From contig NZ_JACVBX010000011.1 of assembly GCF_014852585.1 (NCBI RefSeq), positions 186,001 to 250,000 on the forward strand: a stretch of 64,000 nucleotides of DNA, given 5' to 3'. Below are positions 27,651 through 36,423 of the stretch, one piece after another; the stretch's first letter is position 1, and each line of letters begins with the position of its first letter. The notes below the pieces were generated by a model, which saw only the letters and a program-made list of their open reading frames with translations, had not been told where the DNA came from and searched no databases. Origin of the DNA: Pseudomonas sp. PDM18 (GTDB lineage: Bacteria > Pseudomonadota > Gammaproteobacteria > Pseudomonadales > Pseudomonadaceae). A program made the position numbers and the translations under genes.

Positions 27651-28721
27651 ATGTCCGCTCGCCTGCCTGCGTCCCGTCCTGCCTCTCCGCGCCGCTTGCG
27701 CCGCCGTTACCTGCTGTTGGCGCTGGTCGTGCTGATCCTGGTGGTCGGCTGTCTGGCCGGATTCATGGTGCTGGTTCCGCCTTCGCCGTATACCCCCTTG
27801 TCGGGCCAGAACCCCGCGCAAATTACCCTGCTGGCGTTGGGCGACCAGGGCAGCGGCGACCTGCAGCAATGGCGCGTGGCCGAGGGCATGGAGCAGGTTG
27901 CCGAAAGCGAGGGCGGGGTGAACATGGTCCTGCTGCTGGGCGACAACTTCTACGGTAAGGCCCTGAGCGGAGTCAACGACCCGGCCTGGCAGCTCAAGTT
28001 CGAACGTGTCTATCACGGACACTGGCTCAGTCACGTGCCGTTCTATGCGGTGCTGGGCAATCACGATTACCCGGACTCATCCGTCGTCGAACTGGATTAT
28101 GCCCGCCAGCACATGGGTTCGGGGCGCTGGCAGATGCCGGCGCCTTTCTATACTCGCGACTTTGGCGAAGTGGAGGGGCGCCCGTTGCTGCGCGTGGTAT
28201 TCCTGGATACCAATGCCGATACCGCCGGCCGCCAAGGTCAGGCGGATTTCCTGCAGACAGCTTTCGCCGCCGGCCCCGCGCCGATCTGGAAAATGGTGGT
28301 TGCGCACCACGCGCTACGCAGCAGTGGCGGCAAGCACGGCGAAGACGCCAAGCGGCTACGGGAATTGCTGCCAGCCATGCAGCGCAGTGGCGTGGACCTC
28401 TATCTGTCCGGCCACGAGCACAACCAGGAGGTACTGGTTCGCCCCGGCGAACCGGCGTGGCTGGTGTCCGGTGGCGGCGGCCAGACCCTCGACGGGCTCA
28501 GGCCGGCCGAATCGGCCGATGGCACCCTGTTCGCCGTCGAGCAACACGGTTTCACGCGTCTGGCCTTCAGCGCCGAACGGTTGCAGCTGAGCTATTACGA
28601 TCCGGAGGGAACGCGTGAGCAGAGTTTTCTCTGGGCGCGGAGCTGCCCCTGGATGGCCCAGGGCTGCCTGAAACAGAACGGCGGAGAGAGCTTGGCGACG
28701 AACAGGGCCACTGGCCAGTAG
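27651..28721 (+). CDS. Membrane-anchored metallophosphoesterase, purple-acid-phosphatase-like
   Basis: The 356-residue protein has an N-terminal membrane anchor (about residues 20-42), then a calcineurin-like phosphoesterase domain. Metal-ligand motifs appear in order: ALGDQG, LLGDNFY, VLGNHDYPD, VVAHHALRSS and LSGHEHNQEV. The pattern resembles tartrate-resistant acid phosphatases. The catalytic domain should face the periplasm. The C-terminal tail has a Cys pair (SCPWMAQGC) and a Gln/Asn-rich end. It is followed after 75 bases by the c-di-GMP gene on the same strand. Its start follows GGGGGTTGCC, a weak ribosome site. Confidence 0.87.
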   Translation: MSARLPASRPASPRRLRRRYLLLALVVLILVVGCLAGFMVLVPPSPYTPLSGQNPAQITLLALGDQGSGDLQQWRVAEGMEQVAESEGGVNMVLLLGDNFYGKALSGVNDPAWQLKFERVYHGHWLSHVPFYAVLGNHDYPDSSVVELDYARQHMGSGRWQMPAPFYTRDFGEVEGRPLLRVVFLDTNADTAGRQGQADFLQTAFAAGPAPIWKMVVAHHALRSSGGKHGEDAKRLRELLPAMQRSGVDLYLSGHEHNQEVLVRPGEPAWLVSGGGGQTLDGLRPAESADGTLFAVEQHGFTRLAFSAERLQLSYYDPEGTREQSFLWARSCPWMAQGCLKQNGGESLATNRATGQ

Positions 28722-28796
28722 TTGCGGAGCAGGGGTTTTCGCTAGAATCCCGGACTTTTGCGCGCAGGGACCGCGCGAGTCCATCAGAGAGCCCCC

Positions 28797-30860
28797 ATGC
28801 TTGTCGGCAGTTACGATCCCGCCCTTGTCCTGATTTCGCTGTGCGTCGCCATGCTGGCGTCCTACACGGCCCTGGACCTGGCCGGACGCATCGCGACCAC
28901 CCGCGGCTGGCCGGTGCTGCTGTGGATCGGCGGCGGCGGGGTGGCCATGGGCATCGGCGTTTGGTCGATGCACTTCATCGGCATGCTCGCCTTCAGCCTG
29001 CCCATCGCGCTGGGCTACGACCTCACCCTGACGCTGCTGTCGCTAGCCATCGCCGTGCTCAGCTCGGGCTTCGCCCTGGCGCTGGTCAGCCAGGATCGCC
29101 TGCCGCTCTGGCAATTGGCCTGCGGTGCGCTGGCCATGGGCGCCGGAATCAGCTGCATGCACTACCTGGGCATGTACGCGATGCTGATGCAGCCGGGTAT
29201 CGACTACGATCCGACGCTGTTCGGCCTGTCCCTGCTGATCGCCGTGGCGGCTTCCGGCGCAGCGCTGTGGATCGCCTTCAAGCTGCGACAGAACACGCCC
29301 TACGTGCGCCTGGTCCGCGCCGGCGCGGCGCTGGTGATGGGCGTGGCCATAGTCGGCATGCACTACACTGGCATGGCGGCCGCGCGTTTCCCCGAGGGCA
29401 GCTTCTGTGGCGCCTCCCCCAGTGGGCTGAACAGTGACTGGCTGGCGCTGCTGATCATCATCGTCACCCTGGCGGTGATCGGCATCGCACTGCTCACCTC
29501 GGTGCTGGATGCCCGCATGGAGTCGCGCACCGCGCAGCTCACCTCGTCGCTGGCCCTGGCCAACCAGGAACTGACCCAACTCGCCCTGCACGACAATCTC
29601 ACGCGCCTGCCCAACCGCATCCTGCTGGAGGACCGCATCGAGCAGATGATCGGCAAAGTGCAGCGCGGCGGCGGGCACTTCGCGCTGATGTTTCTCGACC
29701 TCGACGGCTTCAAACCGGTCAACGACGCCTTCGGCCACCATGTCGGCGACCTGCTGCTCATGGCCGTGGCCCAGCGCCTGCGCGACAGCCTGCGCAGCGA
29801 AGACACCGTGGCACGCATCGGCGGCGACGAGTTCGTGGTACTCGCCGAACTGGCCGAAGCCGAGGACGCGGTGACCGTCGCCGGGCAGCAGATCAGCCTG
29901 CTGGCCCAGCCGTTCCAGATCGCCGGGCAGGAATTGCGCATCGCCGTCAGCATCGGAATCGTCGTCTACCCCGGCGACGGCGCCAGCCAGCACGAACTGC
30001 TGCGCAATGCCGACGCGGCGATGTATCACGCCAAGGGCAATGGCAAGAACGGCTACAGCTTCTTCGAGCAGTCGATGAACACCAACGCGCGCAATCACCT
30101 GCAGTTGCTGCACGACCTGCGCGCAGCCCTGGAACGCCGCGAGTTCATCCTGCATTACCAGCCCAAGTTCGCCGCCAGCGGTGAGCCCATTGGCGCCGAG
30201 GCGCTGCTGCGCTGGCAGCATCCGCAGCGTGGCCTGCTGATGCCCGACACCTTCATCGCCCTGGCCGAGCGCACCGGGCTGATCATCCCCATCGGCGACT
30301 GGGTGCTGGACGAGGCCTGCCGGCAGATGCGCGAGTGGTACCTGCAGGGCCATGAAAACTGGCGCGTGGCAGTGAACCTCTCGGCGCTGCAGTTCTGCCA
30401 TGCGGCTCTGGTGCAGTCGGTGGCTGACGCGTTGCAGCGCCACCAGTTGCCGGCGCGCTGCCTGACGCTGGAGATCACCGAGACCACCGCCATGCGCGAC
30501 GCCGATTCCAGCCTGGAGATACTCGGCAAGCTGTCGGAGATGGGCGTGGATCTGTCCATCGATGACTTCGGCACCGGTTACTCCAGCCTGCTGTACCTCA
30601 AGCGCCTGCCGGCCAACGAGCTGAAGATCGACCGCGGCTTCGTCCGCGACCTGGAGCAGGACAGCGACGACGCCGCCATCGTCTCGGCGATCGTCGCCCT
30701 GGGCCAGGCGCTGGACCTGCGAATCGTTGCCGAAGGGGTGGAGACTTCCGGCCAGCAGAGCTTCCTCACCCGCCTGGGTTGCGACTCGCTGCAGGGCTTC
30801 CTGCTCGGCAAGCCGGTGCCGGCTGAACAGTTCCTCGAACGCCTCAACGCTCCGGCGTAG
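28797..30860 (+). CDS. mucR: MHYT-GGDEF-EAL c-di-GMP protein, MucR-like
   Basis: A 687-residue inner-membrane protein with an N-terminal MHYT sensor of seven membrane helices and three MH-x-x-G repeats (WSMHFIGM, CMHYLGMY and GMHYTGMAA), proposed elsewhere to bind a metal or gas. The GGDEF domain (about 275-430) has an intact GGDEF active site, and the EAL domain (about 440-685) has intact EALLRW, LEITET, IDDFGTGYSSL and AEGVET motifs, so both diguanylate cyclase and phosphodiesterase activities are possible. The domain order and length match P. aeruginosa MucR, linked to alginate. The 3' end overlaps the convergent LysR gene by 17 bases. Confidence 0.85.
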   Translation: MLVGSYDPALVLISLCVAMLASYTALDLAGRIATTRGWPVLLWIGGGGVAMGIGVWSMHFIGMLAFSLPIALGYDLTLTLLSLAIAVLSSGFALALVSQDRLPLWQLACGALAMGAGISCMHYLGMYAMLMQPGIDYDPTLFGLSLLIAVAASGAALWIAFKLRQNTPYVRLVRAGAALVMGVAIVGMHYTGMAAARFPEGSFCGASPSGLNSDWLALLIIIVTLAVIGIALLTSVLDARMESRTAQLTSSLALANQELTQLALHDNLTRLPNRILLEDRIEQMIGKVQRGGGHFALMFLDLDGFKPVNDAFGHHVGDLLLMAVAQRLRDSLRSEDTVARIGGDEFVVLAELAEAEDAVTVAGQQISLLAQPFQIAGQELRIAVSIGIVVYPGDGASQHELLRNADAAMYHAKGNGKNGYSFFEQSMNTNARNHLQLLHDLRAALERREFILHYQPKFAASGEPIGAEALLRWQHPQRGLLMPDTFIALAERTGLIIPIGDWVLDEACRQMREWYLQGHENWRVAVNLSALQFCHAALVQSVADALQRHQLPARCLTLEITETTAMRDADSSLEILGKLSEMGVDLSIDDFGTGYSSLLYLKRLPANELKIDRGFVRDLEQDSDDAAIVSAIVALGQALDLRIVAEGVETSGQQSFLTRLGCDSLQGFLLGKPVPAEQFLERLNAPA

Positions 30861-31710
30861 GTGTCGCCAGCTGCGCACACAGAGCGCGCAGCTGCTCGCA
30901 GAGGCTGCGCCCCGCGCTGCCCAGTTCAGGGCGTGCATAGAGCGCAAGCTCAAGTCCCTCGATAGGTGCGAAACCTTCCTCGGCGGTCAGCACCCGGTGG
31001 CCTTCTTGGCGGCCGCGCAGGGGCAGAAGGCTGACGCCCATGCCTGCGGCAACAGCCGCTGAAAGACTTGCCAGGCTCGCGCTGCTGTAGCTGATGCGCC
31101 AGCGCCGGCCGCTGGCTTCCAGGGCGTGGATCATCTCCTGGCGATACAGCGCTCCCAGCGGGAAGACCACCAGCGGAAGCGGGTCACGGCCGGCAGCGGG
31201 TGTGGCGGCGCTGTCCTGCCAGGCCAGCGGTTCAGGCCAGTGAGCGAGGCAGTCGCTGTCCGCGCCCCATTGCTTGACCAGCGCCAGGTCCAGCTCGCCG
31301 CTGCGGTACTGGCGCAGCAGCTCCTGGCTCAGGCCGCTGGAGACTTCCAGGCGTAGCCTCGGGCGTTCCGCGCTGAAGGCCGCCAGCAGCGGCATCATCC
31401 GTTCGCCGGCGAAGTCCTCCGGCATCCCCAGGCGCAGCACGCCTTCGCTGTGCTCGCTGCTCAGCGCCTCGCGCGCCTCCGAGCCGAGCTCGAGGATGCG
31501 CCGCGCGTAGCCCAGCAGCCGCTCGCCCTGTTCGGTGGGCAAAACCTGGCGCTGGCTGCGGTCCAGCAGCCGGCAGCCCAGGCTTTGCTCCAGACGCAGG
31601 ATCTGTTGGCTGACGGTGGACTGGGTGAGGTGCAGCAACTCAGCGGCTCGGGTGAAGTTGCCGGCGTCCACCACCATCACGAAGCTGCGCAGCAGGTTGG
31701 GGTCAAGCAT
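30844..31710 (-). CDS. LysR-family transcriptional regulator
   Basis: The 288-residue protein has a helix-turn-helix (NFTRAAELLHLTQSTVSQQILRLEQSLG) and an effector domain with GVLRLGMPEDFAGERMMPLLAAF and GMGVSLLPLRG. It resembles the LysR group that regulates transport or amino-acid genes. It is divergent from an ankyrin-repeat gene with a 109-base gap that is AT-richer than the surroundings, so that gene and the following deaminase/MFS genes are likely targets. The ATG at 31710 is preferred over a GTG four codons upstream. Its 3' end overlaps mucR by 17 bases. Confidence 0.9.
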   Translation of the reverse strand: MLDPNLLRSFVMVVDAGNFTRAAELLHLTQSTVSQQILRLEQSLGCRLLDRSQRQVLPTEQGERLLGYARRILELGSEAREALSSEHSEGVLRLGMPEDFAGERMMPLLAAFSAERPRLRLEVSSGLSQELLRQYRSGELDLALVKQWGADSDCLAHWPEPLAWQDSAATPAAGRDPLPLVVFPLGALYRQEMIHALEASGRRWRISYSSASLASLSAAVAAGMGVSLLPLRGRQEGHRVLTAEEGFAPIEGLELALYARPELGSAGRSLCEQLRALCAQLATPTPER

Positions 31711-31819
31711 TGAGATTCCCACTGAAAGTCATGTTTCTATTTAATTTCAGCATAGAACATCCCTTCGTCATACTGGCTGCATTGATTAGAGGCACGACAG
31801 CCATCACGGGGGAGCGCCT

Positions 31820-32455
31820 ATGGATATGCCAACTGTTCAGACCGAGGACGTGCACAGCCGCGCCGCCGCAGACGCGCTGCTGAGCGCGGCCAGCGACGGG
31901 CGCGAAGCCGAGGTGGCGGCCCTGCTCAAACGCGGCGTACCGGCGGATGTGATCGACGGGCAGGGCAATACGCCGCTGCTGCTGGCCACTGTGCGCAACC
32001 GCGTGGAAGTCGCGCGGCTGCTGATTGCCGCTGGCGCCGACGTCAACCGGCAGAACCGCATCCATGACAGCGCCTACCTGCTGGCCGGCGCGTTGGGGCA
32101 CCTGGACATCCTCCAGCTGACCCTGGCCCATGGCGCCGAACTGCGCAGCACCAACCGCTACGGCGGCACGGCGCTGATCCCGGCCTGCGAGCGCGGCCAT
32201 GTGGAGGTGGTGGCGGCCCTGCTCAAGGCCGGCGTCGATCCCGATCACGTCAACAAGCTGGGTTGGACCGGGCTGCTCGAAGCCATCCTGCTCAGCGACG
32301 GCGGCCCGCGTCACCAGGCCATCGTGAAACAACTCATAGAAGCCGGGGCGAACCTGAACCTGGCCGACAACGACGGCGTCACGCCGCTGCAACACGCCCG
32401 CCAGCGCAACCAGACCACCATCGCCAGGATGCTGGAAGTAGCCGGCGCGCATTGA
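31820..32455 (+). CDS. Ankyrin-repeat protein
   Basis: The 211-residue soluble protein consists of about five ankyrin repeats of the form D-x-x-GNTPLLLATVRNRVEVARLLIAAGAD (read in parts), GGTALIPACERGHVEVVAALLKAGVD and DGVTPLQHARQRNQTTIARMLEVAGA. There is no signal peptide, so it probably acts in the cytoplasm as a protein-binding scaffold, as do many bacterial ankyrin proteins near stress or oxidation genes. GGGGGAG precedes the ATG. It is followed 25 bases later by a deaminase gene, suggesting an operon of three genes. Confidence 0.9.
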   Translation: MDMPTVQTEDVHSRAAADALLSAASDGREAEVAALLKRGVPADVIDGQGNTPLLLATVRNRVEVARLLIAAGADVNRQNRIHDSAYLLAGALGHLDILQLTLAHGAELRSTNRYGGTALIPACERGHVEVVAALLKAGVDPDHVNKLGWTGLLEAILLSDGGPRHQAIVKQLIEAGANLNLADNDGVTPLQHARQRNQTTIARMLEVAGAH

Positions 32456-32480
32456 TCGAACCGATTCGCTGGAAACTGCC

Positions 32481-32936
32481 ATGTCACACGAAGTCTTCAT
32501 GCGCGAGGCCTTGCAACTGGCCCGCGACAATATCGAGGCCGGCGGCCGCCCGTTCGGCGCCGTGCTGGTCAAGGACGGCCGGGTGATCGCCCGTGCCGCC
32601 AATTCCATTCACGTGGATTTCGATCCCACCGCTCACGCCGAACTGCTGGCAATCCGCCGTGCCTCGGCGGTGCTGGGCACGTCGCGGCTGGACGGCTGCG
32701 TGATCTACGCCAGCGGCCACCCGTGCCCGATGTGCCTGGCGGCCATGCACCTGTGCGGGGTGGAGGGCGCGTACTTCGCCTATTCCAACGACGATGGCGA
32801 GCCCTTCGGGCTGTCGACTGCCGCCGTCTACCAGCAGATGACCCAGCCGCCGCAGTGGCAGTCGGTCCCGCTGCGCGCGCTGCGTCCGAGCGGTGAACAG
32901 GGTCTTTACAACCATTGGCAGGAGCAGCGCTCGTGA
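32481..32936 (+). CDS. Nucleoside/purine deaminase of the cytidine-deaminase-like superfamily
   Basis: The 151-residue enzyme has the zinc-site motifs of this superfamily: HAE with H52 and catalytic E54, and PCPMC with C82 and C85. RPFGAVLVKDGRVIARA matches guanine deaminase or TadA-like proteins; the short C-terminus and lack of TadA tRNA-contact features favour a free-base or nucleoside substrate. The reaction would be hydrolytic deamination in the cytosol. Its stop overlaps the start of the following MFS gene (GTGA), which suggests the transporter supplies or exports its substrate. Confidence 0.85.
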   Translation: MSHEVFMREALQLARDNIEAGGRPFGAVLVKDGRVIARAANSIHVDFDPTAHAELLAIRRASAVLGTSRLDGCVIYASGHPCPMCLAAMHLCGVEGAYFAYSNDDGEPFGLSTAAVYQQMTQPPQWQSVPLRALRPSGEQGLYNHWQEQRS

Positions 32937-34153
32937 GCCGCGGCATGACGCTGCCGGCCCAGGGTGAAGCGGCGGGGCAGAGCAGCCACGCCGGCTGGAT
33001 CGGCCTGCTGGTGATCGTCGCACTGGGCATCAACCTGCGGCCGATCCTCACCTCCATCGGCCCGTTGCTGGCCGAAATCCACGATGCCACCGGCCTGGGC
33101 TTCCAGGGCCTGTCGATGCTGACGGTGCTGCCGGTGCTGTGCATGGGCCTGTTCGCCCTGGGCCTACCGTGGGTCGGGCCGCGCCTGGGCGAGAGCCGGG
33201 GCATGGTGCTCGGCCTGCTGGCCATCGGCGCGGCCTGCTTCTGGCGATTGCTGTTGGACAGCGGCTTCGCTCTGATCGCCAGCGCGGTGCTGGCGGGCTG
33301 CGGCGTGGCGGTAATCCAGGCGTTCGTGCCGGGTGTAATCAAGCGCTGGTTCCCGCACAAGGTGCCGTCCGCCATGGGGCTGTACTCGGCATCGTTGATG
33401 GCTGGCGGCGGCAGTGCGGCGGTGCTCGCGCCGGTGGTGTCGGAGCACTTCCACCGCTGGCAGGACGGGCTTGGCGCCTGGCTGCTGCTGGCCGTTGTCG
33501 GGCTGCTGCTGTGGTCCGTCGCCCGTCCGCGCGAAACGCCGGTGGCCGCGCCGCCCAAACAGAAGGTGCAACACTATTTCGGCAGCCGCCGCGCCTGGCT
33601 GCTGGCCCTGTACTTCGGCCTGATCAACGGCGGCTACACCAGCATGGTGGCCTGGTTGCCGGTGTATTACCGCCAGCTTGGCTGGACGGCTCAGGCCAGC
33701 GGCCAGCTGATCGGCCTGATGACCATCTTCCAGGTGATCGCCGCGCTGACCATCCCGCTGCTGATCCGCCGCTCGTTGGATCGCCGTGGCTGGTTGTGCC
33801 TGTGCCTGCTGATCCAGCTCGCCGGCTTCGTCGGGCTGATCTGCGCGCCGCTGCACCTGTCGGGCGTCTGGGTGGCGATGATCGGCTACGGCCTGGGTGC
33901 CTGCTTTGCCCTCAGCTTGACCTTGACCCTGGATCACCTCGCTGACGCCGGCGCGGCCGGGCGCCTGGCGGCCTTCGTGCAGGGCATTGGCTTCATCGTC
34001 ACCGGGATCGTGCCCTACGTCACCGGCTGGCTGCGCGATAGCACCGGCAGCTTCCAGGCTTCCTGGGTCCTGCTGGCGGTGTCGGTGGTGCTGATGCTGG
34101 GCGTGACCCTGCGCTTCTCGCCCAAGGGCTATGCGCGGGCGATGCAGCACTGA
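32933..34153 (+). CDS. MFS transporter, CynX/NimT family
   Basis: A 406-residue polytopic protein with 12 hydrophobic helices and the CynX/NimT N-terminal signature GINLRPILTSIGPLLAEI. Members move cyanate, 2-nitroimidazole or small anions, and the actual substrate here is uncertain. Because the upstream gene is a purine-type deaminase that overlaps it, a nucleobase-like compound is a reasonable guess. I chose the GTG at 32933: AGGAG lies eight bases upstream and it overlaps the deaminase stop codon; the next ATG lacks such a site. A strong terminator follows. Confidence 0.88.
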   Translation: MSRGMTLPAQGEAAGQSSHAGWIGLLVIVALGINLRPILTSIGPLLAEIHDATGLGFQGLSMLTVLPVLCMGLFALGLPWVGPRLGESRGMVLGLLAIGAACFWRLLLDSGFALIASAVLAGCGVAVIQAFVPGVIKRWFPHKVPSAMGLYSASLMAGGGSAAVLAPVVSEHFHRWQDGLGAWLLLAVVGLLLWSVARPRETPVAAPPKQKVQHYFGSRRAWLLALYFGLINGGYTSMVAWLPVYYRQLGWTAQASGQLIGLMTIFQVIAALTIPLLIRRSLDRRGWLCLCLLIQLAGFVGLICAPLHLSGVWVAMIGYGLGACFALSLTLTLDHLADAGAAGRLAAFVQGIGFIVTGIVPYVTGWLRDSTGSFQASWVLLAVSVVLMLGVTLRFSPKGYARAMQH

Positions 34154-34165
34154 GGCTGGATGAAA

Positions 34166-34197
34166 CGAAAATGGCGCCCCGAGGGCGCCATTTTTTT
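34166..34197 (+). terminator. Rho-independent terminator after the MFS gene
   Basis: Stem AAATGGCGCC / GGCGCCATTT with loop CCGAG, followed by seven T. Confidence 0.93.
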
Positions 34198-34207
34198 GCC
34201 TGCATCG

Positions 34208-34408
34208 TTACACGGATGTAGCGATGTAGATCCGGTAGGCGATGATCGACAGCATGCTCAGCGTGCCGACCCACATCAGGAACACGCCCACCGGGCGATG
34301 GCGGATGGTGAAGCCGATGCCCAGCATGAACATGCCGAAGATGATGATGCCGAGGGTGATGAAGAGGGACGTGGGGTCCAGCGGGATGAAATGGGCAGTG
34401 GCGTCCAC
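34208..34408 (-). CDS. Small two-helix membrane protein
   Basis: The 66-residue product has two hydrophobic helices (SLFITLGIIIFGMFMLGIGF and VGVFLMWVGTLSMLSIIAYRIY, read in parts) with an RHRP turn between them, giving a hairpin in the inner membrane. I know no function. Translation likely starts at GTG (34408), with AAGGA upstream. The hydrophobic and positive-inside pattern makes a chance frame unlikely. It converges on the MFS gene terminator. Confidence 0.68.
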   Translation of the reverse strand: MDATAHFIPLDPTSLFITLGIIIFGMFMLGIGFTIRHRPVGVFLMWVGTLSMLSIIAYRIYIATSV

Positions 34409-34525
34409 GGCGTGTCCTTGTCTGAAAGATCCGATATAGAAAGTCTAGGCCAGAGTAGGACCGAACTGCGTTGATCCCTGGCAAGCCGGTCCGGATCATA
34501 GCGGCCCGATGCGTTCAGCCCAAGT

Positions 34526-34720
34526 TCAGGTCTCCAGCAGGAGCCGGCCCTTGGCCGTGAGGGCGAGTTGCAGGCCGCGCCGTTCGGCAAATCCCAGGTG
34601 CACCAGCAGTAACTTGAGTTGGGGATGGATGACGTCCCCGCGCCTGACGCACAGGAGAAGCTGGCACAACTCGGCATGGTTGGACGTGGGCGGACTTCTC
34701 TCGACCTTGTTGTTATGCAC
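34526..34720 (-). CDS. Short hypothetical protein
   Basis: The 64-residue frame starts at GTG (34720) with AGGGAA upstream. The sequence is helical (HAELCQLLLCVRRGDVIHPQLKLLLVHLGFAERRGLQLALTAKGRLLLE, read in parts) and ends LTAKGRLLLET, which looks like the end of a winged-helix-like unit. I recognise no family. It lies in a 578-base gap with no other gene and may be real, but the support is limited to composition and the ribosome site. Confidence 0.45.
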   Translation of the reverse strand: MHNNKVERSPPTSNHAELCQLLLCVRRGDVIHPQLKLLLVHLGFAERRGLQLALTAKGRLLLET

Positions 34721-34911
34721 TGAGCGGATTTCCCTGATTTCTGACGTCAGTGAATGCTGAATTCAAATCAGCTTCAGCTTATTTTCGATTGCTATCGGAA
34801 AAAGCTGATCGATATCCCGGTTTCTGACAGGTTCTGGGGCCAGTGTGCTGATGATCCTGCCTTCGTGCAAAAGGAAGGTGGTGACGATGCCGTAGCGCTT
34901 TGTCGCAGGCA
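34721..34911. other. AT-richer intergenic stretch
   Basis: I see no gene here. The segment is visibly richer in A and T than its surroundings and probably holds the promoter of the short gene on the minus strand; no site is recognised. Confidence 0.4.
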
Positions 34912-34950
34912 TAAAAAAGCCCCGCGGTCCGGAGCGTCAGACCGCAGGGT
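34912..34950 (-). terminator. Terminator at the end of the mexEF-oprN operon
   Basis: Read on the minus strand, a CCCTGCGGTC / GACCGCGGGG stem (one T-G pair) is followed by a CTTTTTTAT tract, 36 bases past the oprN stop. Confidence 0.85.
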
Positions 34951-34986
34951 TAGAAGGTCGGGAGATTCCCGACCGGGGAGGATCGA

Positions 34987-36423
34987 TCAGGCTGCCGGCG
35001 TCGGCTGCCAGCCGCCGCCAAGGGCCTTGTAGATCGCCACGATGCCGCGATACACGTCGACTTCCGCCAGGGCCTGGGCGTCCTCGGCGGCCAGCTGTTC
35101 GCGTTCGGCGTCCAGCAGGTTGAGGAAGTCCACGGTGCCTTCGCGGTATTGCAGGCCGGCCTGTTGTGCGGCGTTGCGGCTGGCTTCGGACTGGCGCACC
35201 AGCGATACCAGGCGTTGCTGGCGCTTGCCGTAGTCGCTGAAGGCGTTCGACGACTCTTCCAGCGCCAGCAGGACCTGCTGCTCGTAGGTCGCCAGGGCGC
35301 CGTCGGCGTCGGCCTTGGAGGCGCGCAGGCGGGCCCGCACGCTGCCCAGGTCGAAGGCCGCCCAGGTGATGCTCGGGGCCACGCCCCAGGCGCTGGCGGC
35401 AGACGAGCCGATCTGCGAACCGCGGCCGGCGGTGTAGCCGAGGAAGCCGCCGAGGCTGACTTTCGGGAACAGGTCGGCGGTGGCCACGCCCACGTCCGCG
35501 GTGGCTGCGGCCAGGCGGCGTTCGGCGGAGGCGACGTCCGGCCGACGGCGCAGCAGCTCGCTGGGGTCGCCAATCGGCAAGGCCTTGGCGATCGCCGGCA
35601 GCTTCTTCGGCGACAGGTCCACGCTCAGCGCGTCCGGGCGCTGGCCGAGGAGGGTGGCGATGCGGTTGCGCTGGCGTACTTCCTCGGCCTGCAGTTGCGG
35701 CACGCTGGCTTCGGTGGAAGCCAGGCGCGCTTCGGCGCGTTGCACGTCCAGTTCGCTGCCGACGCCGGCGTCACGCAGCTGGATGGTCAGGTCGCGGGAC
35801 TCGCGCTGGTTGTCCAGGTTGCTCTTGGCGATGCTCTCGCGTAGTTGCGCACCACGCAGTTGCCCATAGGCATCGGCCAGCTCGGCGATCAGGCTGACCT
35901 GCAGCTGCTGCAGGTCGGCGACTATGGCCTCGCTCTGCGCATCGCTGGATTCCAGCTGGCGACGCACGCGGCCAAACAGGTCGACTTCCCAGATCATGTC
36001 CAGGCCCAGGTCATAGCGCTCCTGGTTGACCCGATCCTCGGTCTGGCCGGGCACCTGGCCCTTGCCGACTTGGCCCTCGGCGCGGCTGGTGACCGTGGGG
36101 AAGCGGTCATTGGCCACGTCGTCGCGGATCGCCCGCGAGGCCAGCACGCGGGCATAGGCCACGCGCAGCTCGCGGTTTTCCTTCAGGGCCTGGTCGACCA
36201 GCTGGGTCAGCACTGGGTCGTCGAACTGTTTCCACCAGGCGTCTTCGAAGCGGGTGCGGTCGTAGTTCTGCGCCTGGGCGTTGCTGTCCAGTTGGGCCGG
36301 CGCGGTGTCCGGCTTCTGGTAGTCGGGGCCGACCATGCACGCGCTGAGGGCCAGCGCGAGCAGGGAAGGGACGAACAGTTTCACGGCACTCTTGCTCACA
36401 GCATTGATGGTCATGACGCTCAT
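34987..36423 (-). CDS. oprN: Outer-membrane efflux channel OprN
   Basis: The 478-residue lipoprotein (lipobox LSAC, C29; then MVGPDYQKPDTAPA) closely matches P. aeruginosa OprN in my recall: RFEDAWWKQFDDP, RDDVANDRFPTVTSRAEGQVGKGQ (in parts), WEVDLFGRVRRQLESSDA and ITWAAFDLGSVRARLRASKADAD. It forms the outer-membrane exit duct for MexEF. The start overlaps the mexF stop (ATGA). It is the last gene of the operon and is followed by a terminator. An alternative start three codons later exists. Confidence 0.95.
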   Translation of the reverse strand: MSVMTINAVSKSAVKLFVPSLLALALSACMVGPDYQKPDTAPAQLDSNAQAQNYDRTRFEDAWWKQFDDPVLTQLVDQALKENRELRVAYARVLASRAIRDDVANDRFPTVTSRAEGQVGKGQVPGQTEDRVNQERYDLGLDMIWEVDLFGRVRRQLESSDAQSEAIVADLQQLQVSLIAELADAYGQLRGAQLRESIAKSNLDNQRESRDLTIQLRDAGVGSELDVQRAEARLASTEASVPQLQAEEVRQRNRIATLLGQRPDALSVDLSPKKLPAIAKALPIGDPSELLRRRPDVASAERRLAAATADVGVATADLFPKVSLGGFLGYTAGRGSQIGSSAASAWGVAPSITWAAFDLGSVRARLRASKADADGALATYEQQVLLALEESSNAFSDYGKRQQRLVSLVRQSEASRNAAQQAGLQYREGTVDFLNLLDAEREQLAAEDAQALAEVDVYRGIVAIYKALGGGWQPTPAA

